This document shows, in pieces, positions 36,791 to 47,644 of a stretch of DNA of 64,000 bases. Both the position numbers and the translations under genes were made by a program. The notes below the pieces were generated by a model. The model worked only from the letters and a program-made list of their open reading frames with translations. It was not told where the DNA came from and ran no database searches. Numbering within the stretch: position 1 is the stretch's first letter; each line of letters begins with the position of its first letter. The stretch comes from Agrobacterium cavarae (GTDB lineage: Bacteria > Pseudomonadota > Alphaproteobacteria > Rhizobiales > Rhizobiaceae): positions 62,001 to 126,000 of the forward strand of contig NZ_SISF01000024.1 of NCBI RefSeq assembly GCF_004310285.1, given 5' to 3'.

Positions 36791-37047
36791 TGATGCGTCT
36801 GCCGCTCGCCATATCGGCTTTGCTTGCAGCCACGGGACCGCTCTTCGCCCAAACGGCGACGAACGAGGTTTCGTCTGGCGCAAGCGGCGGCAGTTCCACC
36901 ATCAAGCAGCTGCTGGATCTGGGATACGAGATCAAGTCCTCGCTTCCCAACGGCAGCAAATTCATTGTGTTTATGCAAAAAGACAAAGCGGCTTACGCTT
37001 GCGAGTTCGTCACGGTGGCGAGATCGCGGTGTGAGTCGTTAAATTGA
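36790..37047 (+). CDS. Small predicted exported protein embedded between nuoD and nuoE
   Basis: 85 residues. The N-terminus [21 protein letters not shown] is a signal peptide with a probable cleavage after FAQ or nearby. The mature ~64 residues have an SSGASGGSS spacer, then IKQLLDLGYEIKSSLPNGSKFIVFMQKDKAAYACEFVTV with a late Cys pair (YACEF and SRCES) that could form a disulfide. It overlaps the nuoD stop by TGATG. Not a known subunit. Its export to the periplasm contrasts with the cytoplasmic arm subunits around it. Function unknown. Confidence 0.75.
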   Translation: MMRLPLAISALLAATGPLFAQTATNEVSSGASGGSSTIKQLLDLGYEIKSSLPNGSKFIVFMQKDKAAYACEFVTVARSRCESLN

Positions 37048-37063
37048 TGAGGCGTGAGGAAGT

Positions 37064-37876
37064 ATGTCCGTTCGTCGACTAGCCGAAGATCAGGTCCAGC
37101 CCGCAAACTTCGCATTCAATGCGGAGAACACGACGTGGGCGGAAAAGACGATCAAGAAATATCCGGAAGGACGCCAGCAGTCTGCGGTCATCCCGCTGCT
37201 GATGCGCGCCCAGGAGCAGGACGGCTGGGTCACCCGCGCCGCCATCGAGAAGGTCGCCGAGATGCTGGATATGGCCTATATCCGCGTTCTCGAAGTGGCG
37301 ACATTCTATACGCAGTTCCAGATCAAGCCGGTGGGCACCAAGGCTCATATCCAGGTTTGTGGCACGACGCCTTGTATGCTGCGTGGCTCTGAAGCGCTGA
37401 TGGATGTCTGCCGCCACAAGATTCATCACGATCCGCTGCACACCAATGAGAGCGGCACGCTCTCCTGGGAAGAAGTGGAATGTCAGGGCGCCTGCGTCAA
37501 CGCGCCGATGGTCATGATCTTCAAGGACGCCTATGAGGATCTGACGCCTCATCGCCTGGAAGAGATCATCGATGCTTTCGAAGCAGGCAAGGGCGATACC
37601 GTCAAGCCCGGTCCGCAGATCGACCGTCATCTGTCGGCACCCGTTGGTCCGCTGACGACGCTGACCGAAGAGACCAAGCCGGATCGCTCCAATCTCGACA
37701 AGAAGGACGAGCCCGCGCCAGACGCTGCGCAAACGCCGCCTTCCAACGCCGCAAAGCCGAAGACGGATACGCCTGAAACAGATCCGAAGCTGAAGACACC
37801 TGCGACGGAGCCTAAGGCTGCAGCGGAAAATGCCAAGGCTGCCGACACCAACAGCGATGCCAAGAAGTCGCAGTGA
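37064..37876 (+). CDS. nuoE: Complex I subunit NuoE with a long low-complexity tail
   Basis: 270 residues; E. coli NuoE has 166. Residues ~1-175 are the 24-kDa thioredoxin-like subunit with four 2Fe-2S (N1a) Cys: the pair in VCGTTPCMLRG and the pair in VECQGACVNAPMVMI. From ~190 a tail rich in Pro, Ala, Lys, Thr and Asp (DEPAPDAAQTPPSNAAKPK onward) runs to the end, probably disordered. Such tails occur in other rhizobial NuoE proteins. Neighbours are the small exported gene (16 bases before) and nuoF (11 after). Confidence 0.95.
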   Translation: MSVRRLAEDQVQPANFAFNAENTTWAEKTIKKYPEGRQQSAVIPLLMRAQEQDGWVTRAAIEKVAEMLDMAYIRVLEVATFYTQFQIKPVGTKAHIQVCGTTPCMLRGSEALMDVCRHKIHHDPLHTNESGTLSWEEVECQGACVNAPMVMIFKDAYEDLTPHRLEEIIDAFEAGKGDTVKPGPQIDRHLSAPVGPLTTLTEETKPDRSNLDKKDEPAPDAAQTPPSNAAKPKTDTPETDPKLKTPATEPKAAAENAKAADTNSDAKKSQ

Positions 37877-37887
37877 GAGGTTGAACC

Positions 37888-39192
37888 ATGCTGAAAGATC
37901 AAGATCGTATCTTCACCAATCTCTACGGCCTTAAGGACAAGTCGCTTAAGGGCAACATGGCGCGCGGCCATTGGGATGGCACAAAGCAGATCATCGAAAA
38001 GGGCCGTGACTGGATCATCAACGAGATGAAGGCTTCTGGCCTTCGTGGTCGTGGTGGTGCGGGCTTCCCGACCGGCTTGAAGTGGTCCTTCATGCCGAAG
38101 GAAAGCGATGGCCGCCCGCATTACCTCGTCGTCAACGCTGACGAGTCCGAGCCCGGCACCTGTAAGGACCGCGAAATCCTGCGCCACGATCCGCATACGC
38201 TGATCGAAGGCTGCGTGATTGCCGGTTTCGCCATGGGCGCTCACACGGCTTATATCTATGTGCGCGGCGAATATATGCGTGAGCGCGAAGCGCTTCAGGC
38301 AGCCATCGACGAGTGCTATGACGCCGGCTTGCTTGGCGTAAACAACAAGAACGGCTGGGATTTCGACATCTACGTTCACCACGGCGCAGGTGCCTATATC
38401 TGCGGCGAGGAAACAGCACTGCTCGAAAGCCTCGAAGGCAAGAAGGGCCAGCCGCGCCTGAAGCCGCCATTCCCGGCGAATATGGGTCTTTATGGCTGCC
38501 CGACCACGGTCAACAACGTCGAGTCGATTGCCGTTGCGCCAACGATCCTGCGTCGCGGTGCGTCCTGGTTCTCGTCGATCGGCCGTCCGAACAATGTCGG
38601 CACCAAGCTGTTCATGGTCTCCGGCCATGTCGAGCGCCCATGCACCTTCGAGGATGCACTGGGTGTGTCCTTCAAGGAACTGATCGAGCGTCACTGTGGC
38701 GGTATTCGCGGCGGCTGGGACAATCTTCTCGGCGTCATTCCAGGCGGCGCATCCTGCCCCATCGTTCGCGGTGAGGACATGAAGGACGCCATCATGGACT
38801 TCGACGGCATGCGCGAAGTGAAGTCGTCCTTCGGTACCGGCGGCATGATCGTCATGGACAAGTCGACTGACGTCATCAAGGCGATTGCCCGTATCGCGGC
38901 CTTCTTCAAGCATGAGAGCTGCGGCCAGTGCACCCCTTGCCGTGAAGGCACGGGCTGGATGTGGCGTGTTCTCGAGCGCATGGTCAAGGGCAACGCACAG
39001 AAACGCGAAATCGACATGCTGTTCGAAGTGACGAAGCAGATCGAAGGCCATACCATCTGCGCGCTCGGCGATGCGGCCGCGTGGCCGGTTCAGGCGCTGA
39101 TCCGTAATTTCCGTCCGGAAATCGAAAAGCGCATCGACCAGTATACCTACAGAGCCATGGATGACGGCGCTGTAATGGAAGCTGCCGAGTAA
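37888..39192 (+). CDS. nuoF: Complex I subunit NuoF (NADH and FMN site)
   Basis: 434 residues, the 51-kDa subunit. NADH-binding [18 protein letters not shown]-binding [28 protein letters not shown], and the N3 4Fe-4S ligands in [13 protein letters not shown] plus the late Cys in [14 protein letters not shown]. Entry point for electrons from NADH. Confidence 0.97.
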   Translation: MLKDQDRIFTNLYGLKDKSLKGNMARGHWDGTKQIIEKGRDWIINEMKASGLRGRGGAGFPTGLKWSFMPKESDGRPHYLVVNADESEPGTCKDREILRHDPHTLIEGCVIAGFAMGAHTAYIYVRGEYMREREALQAAIDECYDAGLLGVNNKNGWDFDIYVHHGAGAYICGEETALLESLEGKKGQPRLKPPFPANMGLYGCPTTVNNVESIAVAPTILRRGASWFSSIGRPNNVGTKLFMVSGHVERPCTFEDALGVSFKELIERHCGGIRGGWDNLLGVIPGGASCPIVRGEDMKDAIMDFDGMREVKSSFGTGGMIVMDKSTDVIKAIARIAAFFKHESCGQCTPCREGTGWMWRVLERMVKGNAQKREIDMLFEVTKQIEGHTICALGDAAAWPVQALIRNFRPEIEKRIDQYTYRAMDDGAVMEAAE

Positions 39193-39351
39193 CGTGTACG
39201 GCGGCTGACAAGGCCAGGGACCGGGTTTCACCGATCCCGAAAATCATTTAAGCATCCGGTCGAATCTCAATGATGCGGCAAGATGCGATCGGGATTTGTC
39301 GTGGACCGCGGTTTTGGCGGGACGGACAGGCAACAGGACGTAAGTAGAACC

Positions 39352-41433
39352 ATGACAAAGCTCAAGGTTGACGGTAAAGAGATCGAGGTTCCGGATCATT
39401 TCACGCTGCTTCAGGCGTGTGAGGAGGCTGGTGCCGAAGTTCCGCGCTTTTGTTTTCATGAGCGTTTGTCGGTAGCCGGTAACTGCCGCATGTGTCTGAT
39501 CGAGGTGAAGGGCGGACCGCCCAAGCCCGCAGCCTCCTGCGCCATGGGTGTGCGCGATATTCGCGGCGGCCCTAATGGCGAACTGCCGGAAGTGTTCACT
39601 AACACGCCGATGGTCAAGAAGGCCCGCGAAGGCGTGATGGAATTCCTGCTCATCAACCACCCGCTGGATTGCCCGATCTGCGACCAGGGCGGCGAATGCG
39701 ATCTGCAGGACCAGGCTATGGCCTTCGGTATCGCCGGTTCGCGCTACTCTGAAAACAAGCGTGCGGTTGAAGACAAATATATCGGCCCGCTCGTCAAGAC
39801 GGTGATGAACCGCTGCATTCACTGCACGCGCTGCGTTCGCTTCACGACGGAAGTCGCCGGCATTTCCGAACTCGGCCTGATCGGCCGCGGCGAGGATGCC
39901 GAGATCACCACCTATCTCGAGCAGGCCATGACCTCCGAGCTGCAGGGCAACGTCGTTGATCTCTGCCCGGTCGGCGCCTTGACCTCCAAGCCCTTCGCTT
40001 TCACCGCGCGTCCTTGGGAACTCGGCAAGACCGAAACCATCGACGTGATGGATGCGCTCGGCTCTGCAATCCGTGTGGATACCCGCGGTCGTGAAGTCAT
40101 GCGTATCATGCCGCGCGTCAACGAATCGATCAATGAAGAGTGGATTTCCGACAAGAGCCGCTTCATCTGGGACGGCTTGAAGACGCAGCGTCTCGATCGT
40201 CCTTATGTTCGCAAGGATGGACGTCTGCAGCCTGCCACCTGGGGCGAAGCCTTTGGTGCCATCAAGGCTGCCGTTTCGGCGACGTCTGGCGAAAAGATCG
40301 GCGCCATTGCCGGCGATCTTGCCTCGGTCGAGGAAATGTTTGCGCTGAAGTCGCTTCTCGCGTCGCTCGGCTCGACCAATGTCGATTGCCGTCAGGACGG
40401 TGCAGCACTCGATCCGTCGCTCGGTCGTGCAAGCTACATCTTCAATACGACGATCCAGGGTATCGAAAAGGCCGATGCGCTGCTGATCATTGGTTCCAAC
40501 CCGCGCTTCGAAGCGGCCGTTCTCAACGCTCGCATCCGCAAGCGCTGGCGCCGTGGCGGCTTCCCGATCGGAGTGATCGGCGAAGCAGGCGAACTGCGTT
40601 ACGACTACGAATATCTCGGTGCTGGGACCGATACGCTGACCGATCTGGTCAACGGCTCGGGAAGCTTCCTTGAGAAGCTGAAGCTGGCGAAGAACCCGAT
40701 GATCATCGTCGGCCAAGGCGCTTTGACGCGCGAAGATGGTGCAGCAATTCTGGCCGATGCGGCAAAGCTTGCAGGAAACATCGGTGCGGTCTCCGAAGCC
40801 TGGAACGGCTTCTCTGTTCTGCACACGGCAGCATCGCGCGTGGGCGGTCTCGATCTTGGCTTCGTTCCGGCGGACAAGTCTGCAAACGCCGCTTCGATCG
40901 TTGCCTCTTCCGACGTGCTCTTCCTGCTCGGCGCAGATGAGATCGATCTTTCGGCCAAGGCTGCAAAGCTCACCGTCTATATCGGTTCGCACGGCGACAA
41001 TGGCGCGATGAATGCCGACGTGATCCTGCCGGGTGCTGCCTATACCGAAAAGTCCGGTATCTGGGTCAACACCGAGGGTCGCGTCCAGCTCGGTAACCGC
41101 GCGGGCTTTGCTCCCGGCGAAGCGCGCGAAGACTGGGCGATCCTGCGTGCGCTGTCCGATGTCCTCGGCAAGAAGCTGCCATTCGACAGCCTGTCTGGCC
41201 TGCGCGCACAGCTTTACATTGCACATCCGCATTTTGCCGATACCGATGAGATTGCCGCGGGCAACGTCCACGACCTGACGGCACTCTCCGGCAAGACCGG
41301 CGCTCTTAACAAGGCGGGTTTTGCAACGCCGGTTAAGGATTTCTATTTGACGAACCCGATTGCGAGAGCGTCCGCCGTGATGGCCGAATGCTCCGCATTG
41401 GCCCGCAACAACTTCAAGGCTGCGGCAGAGTAA
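39352..41433 (+). CDS. nuoG: Complex I subunit NuoG
   Basis: 693 residues from ATG at 39352. N-terminal 2Fe-2S ferredoxin domain (VPRFCFHERLSVAGNCRMCLIEVKG), the His/Cys-ligated N5 region (INHPLDCPICDQGGECDLQDQAMAFG), and a further cluster at MNRCIHCTRCVRFTTEVAG with VVDLCPVGALTSKPFAF. The rest is the molybdopterin-oxidoreductase-like fold without a cofactor role. The frame is open to 39283, but those codons lie in a 159-base gap after nuoF. Confidence 0.96.
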   Translation: MTKLKVDGKEIEVPDHFTLLQACEEAGAEVPRFCFHERLSVAGNCRMCLIEVKGGPPKPAASCAMGVRDIRGGPNGELPEVFTNTPMVKKAREGVMEFLLINHPLDCPICDQGGECDLQDQAMAFGIAGSRYSENKRAVEDKYIGPLVKTVMNRCIHCTRCVRFTTEVAGISELGLIGRGEDAEITTYLEQAMTSELQGNVVDLCPVGALTSKPFAFTARPWELGKTETIDVMDALGSAIRVDTRGREVMRIMPRVNESINEEWISDKSRFIWDGLKTQRLDRPYVRKDGRLQPATWGEAFGAIKAAVSATSGEKIGAIAGDLASVEEMFALKSLLASLGSTNVDCRQDGAALDPSLGRASYIFNTTIQGIEKADALLIIGSNPRFEAAVLNARIRKRWRRGGFPIGVIGEAGELRYDYEYLGAGTDTLTDLVNGSGSFLEKLKLAKNPMIIVGQGALTREDGAAILADAAKLAGNIGAVSEAWNGFSVLHTAASRVGGLDLGFVPADKSANAASIVASSDVLFLLGADEIDLSAKAAKLTVYIGSHGDNGAMNADVILPGAAYTEKSGIWVNTEGRVQLGNRAGFAPGEAREDWAILRALSDVLGKKLPFDSLSGLRAQLYIAHPHFADTDEIAAGNVHDLTALSGKTGALNKAGFATPVKDFYLTNPIARASAVMAECSALARNNFKAAAE

Positions 41434-41445
41434 GGGTAGGGTATT

Positions 41446-42489
41446 ATGGACTCGTTTTTCTGGAGCTATGTCTGGCCAGCGCTGATTATTGTCGGCCAGT
41501 CTCTGCTGCTTCTCGTTATACTTCTGGTCGCGATTGCTTTCCTGCTTCTGGCGGACCGCAAGATCTGGGCTGCCGTTCAGCTGCGCCGTGGCCCGAACGT
41601 CGTTGGTCCCTTCGGTCTCTTCCAGTCCTTTGCTGACTTGTTGAAGTTCATCCTCAAGGAGCCGGTCATTCCGTCCGGTGCCAACAAGGCAGTCTTCCTG
41701 CTTGCGCCACTCGTCGCAGTGACGCTCGCCCTAGCCACTTACGCCGTCATCCCGTTCAACCAGGGTTGGGTGATTGCCAACATCAATGTCGGGATTCTCT
41801 ACATCTTTGCGATTTCGTCGCTCGAAGTGTACGGCATCATCATGGGTGGCTGGGCGTCCAACTCGAAGTACCCGTTCCTCGGCGCGCTTCGTTCCGCCGC
41901 GCAGATGGTTTCTTACGAAGTCTCGATAGGTCTCGTCATCGTTACCGTCCTGCTGTGCGTTGGTTCGCTGAACCTGACGGATATCGTCAATGCCCAGCAT
42001 TCGGGGATCGGTACATCGCTCGGTCTGCCGGCATCGTTCCTCGACTGGCACTGGCTCCCGCTCTTCCCGATGTTCATCGTCTTCTTCATTTCGTCGCTGG
42101 CTGAGACCAACCGTCCGCCCTTCGATCTGCCGGAAGCGGAATCGGAACTTGTAGCCGGTCACATGGTGGAGTATGGCTCCACCCCGTACATGATGTTCAT
42201 GCTGGGCGAATATGCTGCCATCGTTCTGATGTGCTGCCTGACGACCATCCTGTTCCTTGGCGGCTGGCTGCCGATCGTCGATGTGTGGTTCCTGAATTGG
42301 GTGCCGGGCATTGTCTGGTTCGTGCTGAAGGGCGTCCTGGTGTTCTTCATGTTCGGCCTGGTGAAGGCATTCGTCCCGCGTTACCGCTATGACCAGCTGA
42401 TGCGTCTCGGCTGGAAGGTCTTCCTTCCGCTGTCGCTTGCCATGGTCGTGATTGTTGCATTCGTACTCAAGCTGACGGCAGGGGCATGA
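41446..42489 (+). CDS. nuoH: Complex I subunit NuoH
   Basis: 347 residues, eight membrane helices, forming the quinone chamber with NuoB and Nuo[46 protein letters not shown] (conserved acidic loop) and [21 protein letters not shown] are diagnostic. Confidence 0.97.
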   Translation: MDSFFWSYVWPALIIVGQSLLLLVILLVAIAFLLLADRKIWAAVQLRRGPNVVGPFGLFQSFADLLKFILKEPVIPSGANKAVFLLAPLVAVTLALATYAVIPFNQGWVIANINVGILYIFAISSLEVYGIIMGGWASNSKYPFLGALRSAAQMVSYEVSIGLVIVTVLLCVGSLNLTDIVNAQHSGIGTSLGLPASFLDWHWLPLFPMFIVFFISSLAETNRPPFDLPEAESELVAGHMVEYGSTPYMMFMLGEYAAIVLMCCLTTILFLGGWLPIVDVWFLNWVPGIVWFVLKGVLVFFMFGLVKAFVPRYRYDQLMRLGWKVFLPLSLAMVVIVAFVLKLTAGA

Positions 42490-42528
42490 TGATGTCCGAA
42501 CTCCGCGCTTGCAGATTTGGAGGTTGAG

Positions 42529-43020
42529 ATGGCCAGTCTTTCCCAAGCCGTCAATTCGCTGTTCCTCAAGGAATTCGTTGGCGCGATCTTTTTGACCATG
42601 CGCCACTTCTTCAAACAGAAGGCAACGGTGAACTATCCTTTCGAAAAGGGCCCGGTCAGCCCGCGCTTCCGTGGTGAGCACGCTCTGCGTCGCTATCCGA
42701 ATGGCGAAGAGCGCTGCATCGCCTGCAAGCTGTGCGAGGCGATCTGTCCCGCTCAGGCGATCACCATCGAGGCCGGCCCGCGCCGCAACGATGGCACCCG
42801 CCGCACGGTTCGTTACGACATCGACATGGTGAAGTGCATCTATTGCGGCTTCTGCCAGGAAGCCTGCCCGGTGGACGCGATCGTCGAAGGCCCGAATTTC
42901 GAGTTTGCGACGGAAACCCGCGAAGAGCTCTATTTCGACAAGCAGAAGCTTCTCGACAATGGCGATCGCTGGGAGCGTGAAATCGCGCGTAACCTCGCTC
43001 TGGATGCGCCTTATCGTTAA
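42529..43020 (+). CDS. nuoI: Complex I subunit NuoI (two 4Fe-4S clusters)
   Basis: 163 residues from ATG at 42529 (GGAGG 5 bases upstream). Two ferredoxin motifs carrying N6a and N6b: [17 protein letters not shown] and [18 protein letters not shown]-terminal [23 protein letters not shown] is typical of alphaproteobacteria. Gap of 137 bases to nuoJ, the largest in the second half of the operon. Confidence 0.97.
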   Translation: MASLSQAVNSLFLKEFVGAIFLTMRHFFKQKATVNYPFEKGPVSPRFRGEHALRRYPNGEERCIACKLCEAICPAQAITIEAGPRRNDGTRRTVRYDIDMVKCIYCGFCQEACPVDAIVEGPNFEFATETREELYFDKQKLLDNGDRWEREIARNLALDAPYR

Positions 43021-43157
43021 GGCTCACTCCATGTCTTCGGAGCTTTTCTCCGGGGATCAAAAAAGATGAAATGCCTGTCGGCGATCGCTGGCGGGAACGA
43101 AACGGGCAGGGCGGTCTGAAGGCCGCTTTTGTCCGGTGAGGACAAAAAGGCACCAAC

Positions 43158-43772
43158 ATGGGTCTGCACGCTGTATTCTTTTACATCTTCGCTTTCGTCG
43201 CCGTGGCGTCTGCGTTTCTGGTCATTGCATCCAAGAACCCGGTTCACTCGGTTCTGTTCCTGATCCTGACCTTCTTCAACGCGGCGGCGCTGTTCCTGCT
43301 GACGGGCGCCGAGTTCCTCGGCATGATCCTGCTGGTCGTTTATGTCGGCGCTGTGGCGGTGTTGTTCCTCTTCGTCGTCATGATGCTGGATGTGGATTTT
43401 GCCGAGTTGCGTTCCGGTGTGCTGCAATATGCGCCGATCGGTGCCTTGATCGGGGTTATCCTGGCGGCGGAACTGATCGTCGTCATTGGCGGCAGCGTGC
43501 TGAACCCGGAGGCGGCGAAGTCGATCACGATGCCGATCCCGAACCCGGTCGAGCGCGCCAACACTGCCGCTCTGGGCGACGTCCTCTACACGAACTACGT
43601 CTACTTCTTCCAGCTGGCAGGTCTCGTGCTGCTTGTGGCCATGATCGGCGCCATCGTGCTGACGCTGCGTCACCGCACGGACATCAAGCGTCAGGACATT
43701 TCAACGCAGGTCGCCCGCGATCCGAAGACCGCCGTTACGACGGTCAAGGTCAAGCCGGGTCAGGGCCTCTGA
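43158..43772 (+). CDS. nuoJ: Complex I subunit NuoJ
   Basis: 204 residues, five membrane helices. NPVHSVLFLILTFFNAAALFLL and the glycine-rich helix MILLVVYVGAVAVLFLFVVMM (conserved VYVGAVAVL, with the pi-bulge region of helix 3). Basic C-terminal tail TDIKRQDISTQVARDPK. Membrane arm. Confidence 0.95.
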   Translation: MGLHAVFFYIFAFVAVASAFLVIASKNPVHSVLFLILTFFNAAALFLLTGAEFLGMILLVVYVGAVAVLFLFVVMMLDVDFAELRSGVLQYAPIGALIGVILAAELIVVIGGSVLNPEAAKSITMPIPNPVERANTAALGDVLYTNYVYFFQLAGLVLLVAMIGAIVLTLRHRTDIKRQDISTQVARDPKTAVTTVKVKPGQGL

Positions 43773-43801
43773 GGCGCGAACGGATCCAAGGAACATAGAA
43801 T

Positions 43802-44110
43802 ATGGAAATCGGTCTTTCCCATTACCTGACGGTCAGCGCGATCCTCTTCACGATCGGCATCTTCGGTATCTTCCTCAACCGGAAGAACGTCATCGTCATT
43901 CTCATGTCGATCGAACTCATCCTTCTGGCGGTGAACCTCAACCTCGTCGCCTTCTCATGGGTGCTCAACGACATGGTTGGTCAGGTCTTCGCCCTGTTCA
44001 TTCTGACTGTTGCTGCTGCAGAAGCGGCCATCGGTCTTGCAATACTCGTAGTCTTCTACCGCAACCGCGGATCGATCGCCGTGGAAGACGTCAATATGAT
44101 GAAGGGCTGA
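43802..44110 (+). CDS. nuoK: Complex I subunit NuoK
   Basis: 102 residues, three membrane helices, MrpC-like. [31 protein letters not shown] with the conserved membrane Glu, and [20 protein letters not shown] with the second Glu, both on the proton path. Confidence 0.97.
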   Translation: MEIGLSHYLTVSAILFTIGIFGIFLNRKNVIVILMSIELILLAVNLNLVAFSWVLNDMVGQVFALFILTVAAAEAAIGLAILVVFYRNRGSIAVEDVNMMKG

Positions 44111-44117
44111 TAAGGCT

Positions 44118-46115
44118 ATGATCTACAAGGCTATCGTCTTTCTTCCGCTGATCGGCTTCCTGATCGCTGGTCTCTTTGGCCGGTCCATCGGCGCCAAGGC
44201 CTCGGAATATGTCACCACCGGCCTGATGGTCGTGGTGGCGATCCTCTCCTGGATCGTGTTCTTCGACGTCGCGCTCCTGACCCATGAGGCTGGTGAGGTC
44301 ATCAAGGTGCCGGTGCTGCGCTGGATCCAGTCCGGCGGCATCGACGTAGAGTGGGCGTTCCGCATCGACACGCTGACCGCGGTCATGTTCGTCGTGGTCA
44401 ACACGGTGTCCTGTCTCGTGCATCTGTACTCCATCGGGTACATGCATCACGATCCACATCGTCCGCGCTTCTTTGCCTATCTCTCGCTCTTCACATTCGC
44501 CATGCTGATGCTGGTGACCTCCGACAACCTGCTGCAGATGTTCTTCGGCTGGGAAGGCGTGGGTCTGGCGTCCTATCTGCTGATCGGCTTCTGGTTCAAG
44601 AAGCCGTCCGCATCGGCTGCCGCCATGAAGGCCTTCATCGTCAACCGTGTCGGTGACTTCGGCTTCATTCTTGGTATTTCCGGTCTATTCGTCCTGTTCG
44701 GCTCGATCAACTTCGAAACGATCTTCGCGGCTGCTGGTTCCTACCTGCCTGCCGATGGCGCAGCCTCTACCGAAGCGGTCATCAACCTCTTCGGCATGCA
44801 GCTCGACAAGGCGCATGCACTGACGGCGGTCTGCCTGCTGCTGTTCATGGGCTCGATGGGTAAGTCGGCTCAGTTCCTGCTGCACACTTGGCTGCCGGAC
44901 GCCATGGAAGGCCCGACGCCTGTGTCGGCGCTGATCCATGCCGCAACCATGGTGACGGCCGGCGTGTTCCTGGTCGCGCGCATGTCGCCGGTCTTCGAAC
45001 TGTCGCCGAACGCTTTGATGTTCGTCACGCTGATCGGTGCCATCACGGCCTTCTTTGCAGCGACCGTTGGTCTGGTGCAGAACGATATCAAGCGCGTCAT
45101 TGCCTATTCGACCTGCTCGCAGCTCGGTTACATGTTCGTGGCGCTCGGCGTCGGCGCTTATGGCGCGGCTATTTTCCACCTCTTCACGCACGCATTTTTC
45201 AAGGCACTGCTGTTCCTTTGCGCCGGTTCCGTTATCCACGCGGTGGATGGCGAGCAGGACATGCGTCACATGGGTGGTCTGCGCAAACATATCCCGATCA
45301 CCTTCTGGACGATGACCGTTGGCAATCTGGCACTGACAGGCGTCGGTATCCCCGGAACGATGATCGGCTTTGCCGGCTTCTTCTCCAAGGACGTGATCAT
45401 CGAGTCGTCGTTTGCGTCGCATAGCCCGCTCGCAGGTTTTGCGTTCACCATGCTGGTGGTCGCAGCGCTGTTCACCAGCTTCTACTCTTGGCGCCTAGCG
45501 TTCATGACTTTCTTCGGCAAGCCGCGTGCTTCCGCCGATGTCATGCACCACGTCCATGAATCGCCGATGGTAATGCTGATCCCGCTCTTCGTCCTGACGA
45601 TCGGTGCGATCTTTGCCGGTGTCGTGTTCGAAGGCTACTTCTTCGGCCATGAATATGCGGAATTCTGGAAGGGTGCGCTCTTTACGCTTCCGTCCAATGA
45701 AATCCTCGAAGAGTTCCACCACGTGCCGCTTTGGGTGAAGTGGAGCCCCTTCATTGCCATGGTTCTCGGTTTCGTCACCGCCTGGTACTTCTACATCAAG
45801 TCGCCGGAAACGCCGAAGCGTCTGGCAGAGACCCATCGCGGCCTCTACCAGTTCCTCTTGAACAAGTGGTACTTCGACGAACTCTACGATTTCCTTTTCG
45901 TTCGTTCCGCAAAGGCGCTCGGTCGCTTCCTGTGGAAGAAGGGCGACGTGGCAGTCATCGACGCCTATGGCCCCAACGGTATTGCAGCGCGTGTGGTTGA
46001 TGTGACCAACCGTGTCGTCCGTCTGCAGTCCGGTTACCTTTATCACTATGCCTTCGCGATGCTGATCGGCATCGCAGCACTAGTCACCTGGATGATGCTC
46101 GGGAGTGCCCTCTGA
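44118..46115 (+). CDS. nuoL: Complex I subunit NuoL
   Basis: 665 residues, antiporter-like subunit at the far end of the membrane arm, with a long lateral C-terminal helix. [19 protein letters not shown] (conserved Glu), [41 protein letters not shown] (pump Lys and His), and [14 protein letters not shown]. Its stop and the nuoM start overlap as TGATG. Confidence 0.97.
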   Translation: MIYKAIVFLPLIGFLIAGLFGRSIGAKASEYVTTGLMVVVAILSWIVFFDVALLTHEAGEVIKVPVLRWIQSGGIDVEWAFRIDTLTAVMFVVVNTVSCLVHLYSIGYMHHDPHRPRFFAYLSLFTFAMLMLVTSDNLLQMFFGWEGVGLASYLLIGFWFKKPSASAAAMKAFIVNRVGDFGFILGISGLFVLFGSINFETIFAAAGSYLPADGAASTEAVINLFGMQLDKAHALTAVCLLLFMGSMGKSAQFLLHTWLPDAMEGPTPVSALIHAATMVTAGVFLVARMSPVFELSPNALMFVTLIGAITAFFAATVGLVQNDIKRVIAYSTCSQLGYMFVALGVGAYGAAIFHLFTHAFFKALLFLCAGSVIHAVDGEQDMRHMGGLRKHIPITFWTMTVGNLALTGVGIPGTMIGFAGFFSKDVIIESSFASHSPLAGFAFTMLVVAALFTSFYSWRLAFMTFFGKPRASADVMHHVHESPMVMLIPLFVLTIGAIFAGVVFEGYFFGHEYAEFWKGALFTLPSNEILEEFHHVPLWVKWSPFIAMVLGFVTAWYFYIKSPETPKRLAETHRGLYQFLLNKWYFDELYDFLFVRSAKALGRFLWKKGDVAVIDAYGPNGIAARVVDVTNRVVRLQSGYLYHYAFAMLIGIAALVTWMMLGSAL

Positions 46116-47626
46116 TGACCGATTGGCCCATTCTTTCCACGGTCACCTTCCTGCCGCTCGTCGGCGTGGTGCTCCTGCTTCTGACCAATGAGAACGGCCC
46201 CTTCGGGCGCCGCAACATTCTCAATGTCTCGCTTCTGACGACGGTGTTCACCTTCATCGTCTCGCTTTTCATCTGGATCGGCTTCGATAATTCGAACCCC
46301 GGCTTCCAGATGATCGAGAAGCACAACTGGTTCGGTACCATCGCCGCCTATCACCTGGGCGTCGACGGCATCTCCATGCTCTTCGTCATCCTGACGACGT
46401 TCCTCATGCCGTTTTGCGTTCTCGCAAGCTGGGATTCCGTCCAGAAGCGTCTGAAGGAATACATGATTGCCTTCCTTCTTCTGGAAGTCGTCATGGTAGG
46501 CGTGTTCGTTGCGCTCGACACCGTTCTCTTCTACGTCTTCTTCGAAGCGACGCTGATCCCGATGTTCATCATCATCGGCGTCTGGGGCGGCAAGGATCGC
46601 GTCTACGCGTCCTACAAGTTCTTCCTCTACACGCTTCTCGGCTCGGTTCTGACCATGCTCGCAATCATGGCGATGTACTGGCAGGCTGGCACGACGGATA
46701 TGACCGAGCTTCTCAAGCACGGCTTCCCGGCTGGCATGCAGACCTGGCTCTGGCTTGCCTGCTTCGCGGCCTTTGCCGTCAAGATGCCGATGTGGCCGGT
46801 TCATACCTGGCTTCCGGATGCACACGTTCAGGCACCGACCGCAGGTTCGGTCATTCTGGCGGGCGTCATGCTGAAGCTCGGCGGTTACGGTTTCATCCGT
46901 TTCTCGCTGTCGATGTTCCCGCTGGCATCGGAGCATTTCGCGCCCTTCGTCTTCACGCTGTCGGTGCTTGCCATCATCTACACTTCGCTGGTGGCGATGA
47001 TGCAGGAAGACATCAAGAAGCTGATTGCCTATTCCTCGGTTGCCCATATGGGTTACGTGACGATGGGGATCTTCGCGGCCAACGTGCAGGGTCTGCAGGG
47101 CGCGATCTTCCAGATGCTGTCTCACGGCATCGTGTCGAGTGCACTCTTCCTCTGTGTCGGCGTCGTCTATGATCGCCTCCATACCCGCGAGATCGCGGCC
47201 TATGGTGGTCTGGTCAACAACATGCCGAAATATGCCGTGGCTTTCATGGTCTTCACCATGGCCAATGTCGGCCTGCCTGGCACCTCGGGCTTCGTCGGCG
47301 AATTCCTGACCATCATCGGCGTTTTCCGGGCCAACACCTGGGTTGCCCTCTTTGCCGCAACGGGCGTCATTCTCTCGGCATCCTACGCGCTGTGGCTCTA
47401 TCGCCGCGTGATTTTCGGTGCGCTTGAGAAGGAAAGCCTGAAGGCAATGCTCGATCTCAACACCCGTGAAAAGGTCATCCTTTATCCGCTGGTGGTGCTG
47501 ACGATCTTCTTCGGCGTCTACCCGGCACCGGTCTTTGATGCGACGGCGGCATCGGTGGACCTCGTGATCAATAATTATACCGCCGCATTGCAGGCAGCGC
47601 AGAATGTTGCGCTCTCGCTGAACTGA
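46115..47626 (+). CDS. nuoM: Complex I subunit NuoM
   Basis: 503 residues, second antiporter-like subunit. [36 protein letters not shown] (conserved Glu), [41 protein letters not shown] (pump Lys), and [20 protein letters not shown]. Confidence 0.97.
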   Translation: MTDWPILSTVTFLPLVGVVLLLLTNENGPFGRRNILNVSLLTTVFTFIVSLFIWIGFDNSNPGFQMIEKHNWFGTIAAYHLGVDGISMLFVILTTFLMPFCVLASWDSVQKRLKEYMIAFLLLEVVMVGVFVALDTVLFYVFFEATLIPMFIIIGVWGGKDRVYASYKFFLYTLLGSVLTMLAIMAMYWQAGTTDMTELLKHGFPAGMQTWLWLACFAAFAVKMPMWPVHTWLPDAHVQAPTAGSVILAGVMLKLGGYGFIRFSLSMFPLASEHFAPFVFTLSVLAIIYTSLVAMMQEDIKKLIAYSSVAHMGYVTMGIFAANVQGLQGAIFQMLSHGIVSSALFLCVGVVYDRLHTREIAAYGGLVNNMPKYAVAFMVFTMANVGLPGTSGFVGEFLTIIGVFRANTWVALFAATGVILSASYALWLYRRVIFGALEKESLKAMLDLNTREKVILYPLVVLTIFFGVYPAPVFDATAASVDLVINNYTAALQAAQNVALSLN

Positions 47627-47644
47627 CGACAGGACCCGTTGGAT

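Noticed and set aside
39244..41271. 675-codon frame opposite nuoG
   Set aside because: Same reason: a shadow of a conserved gene.
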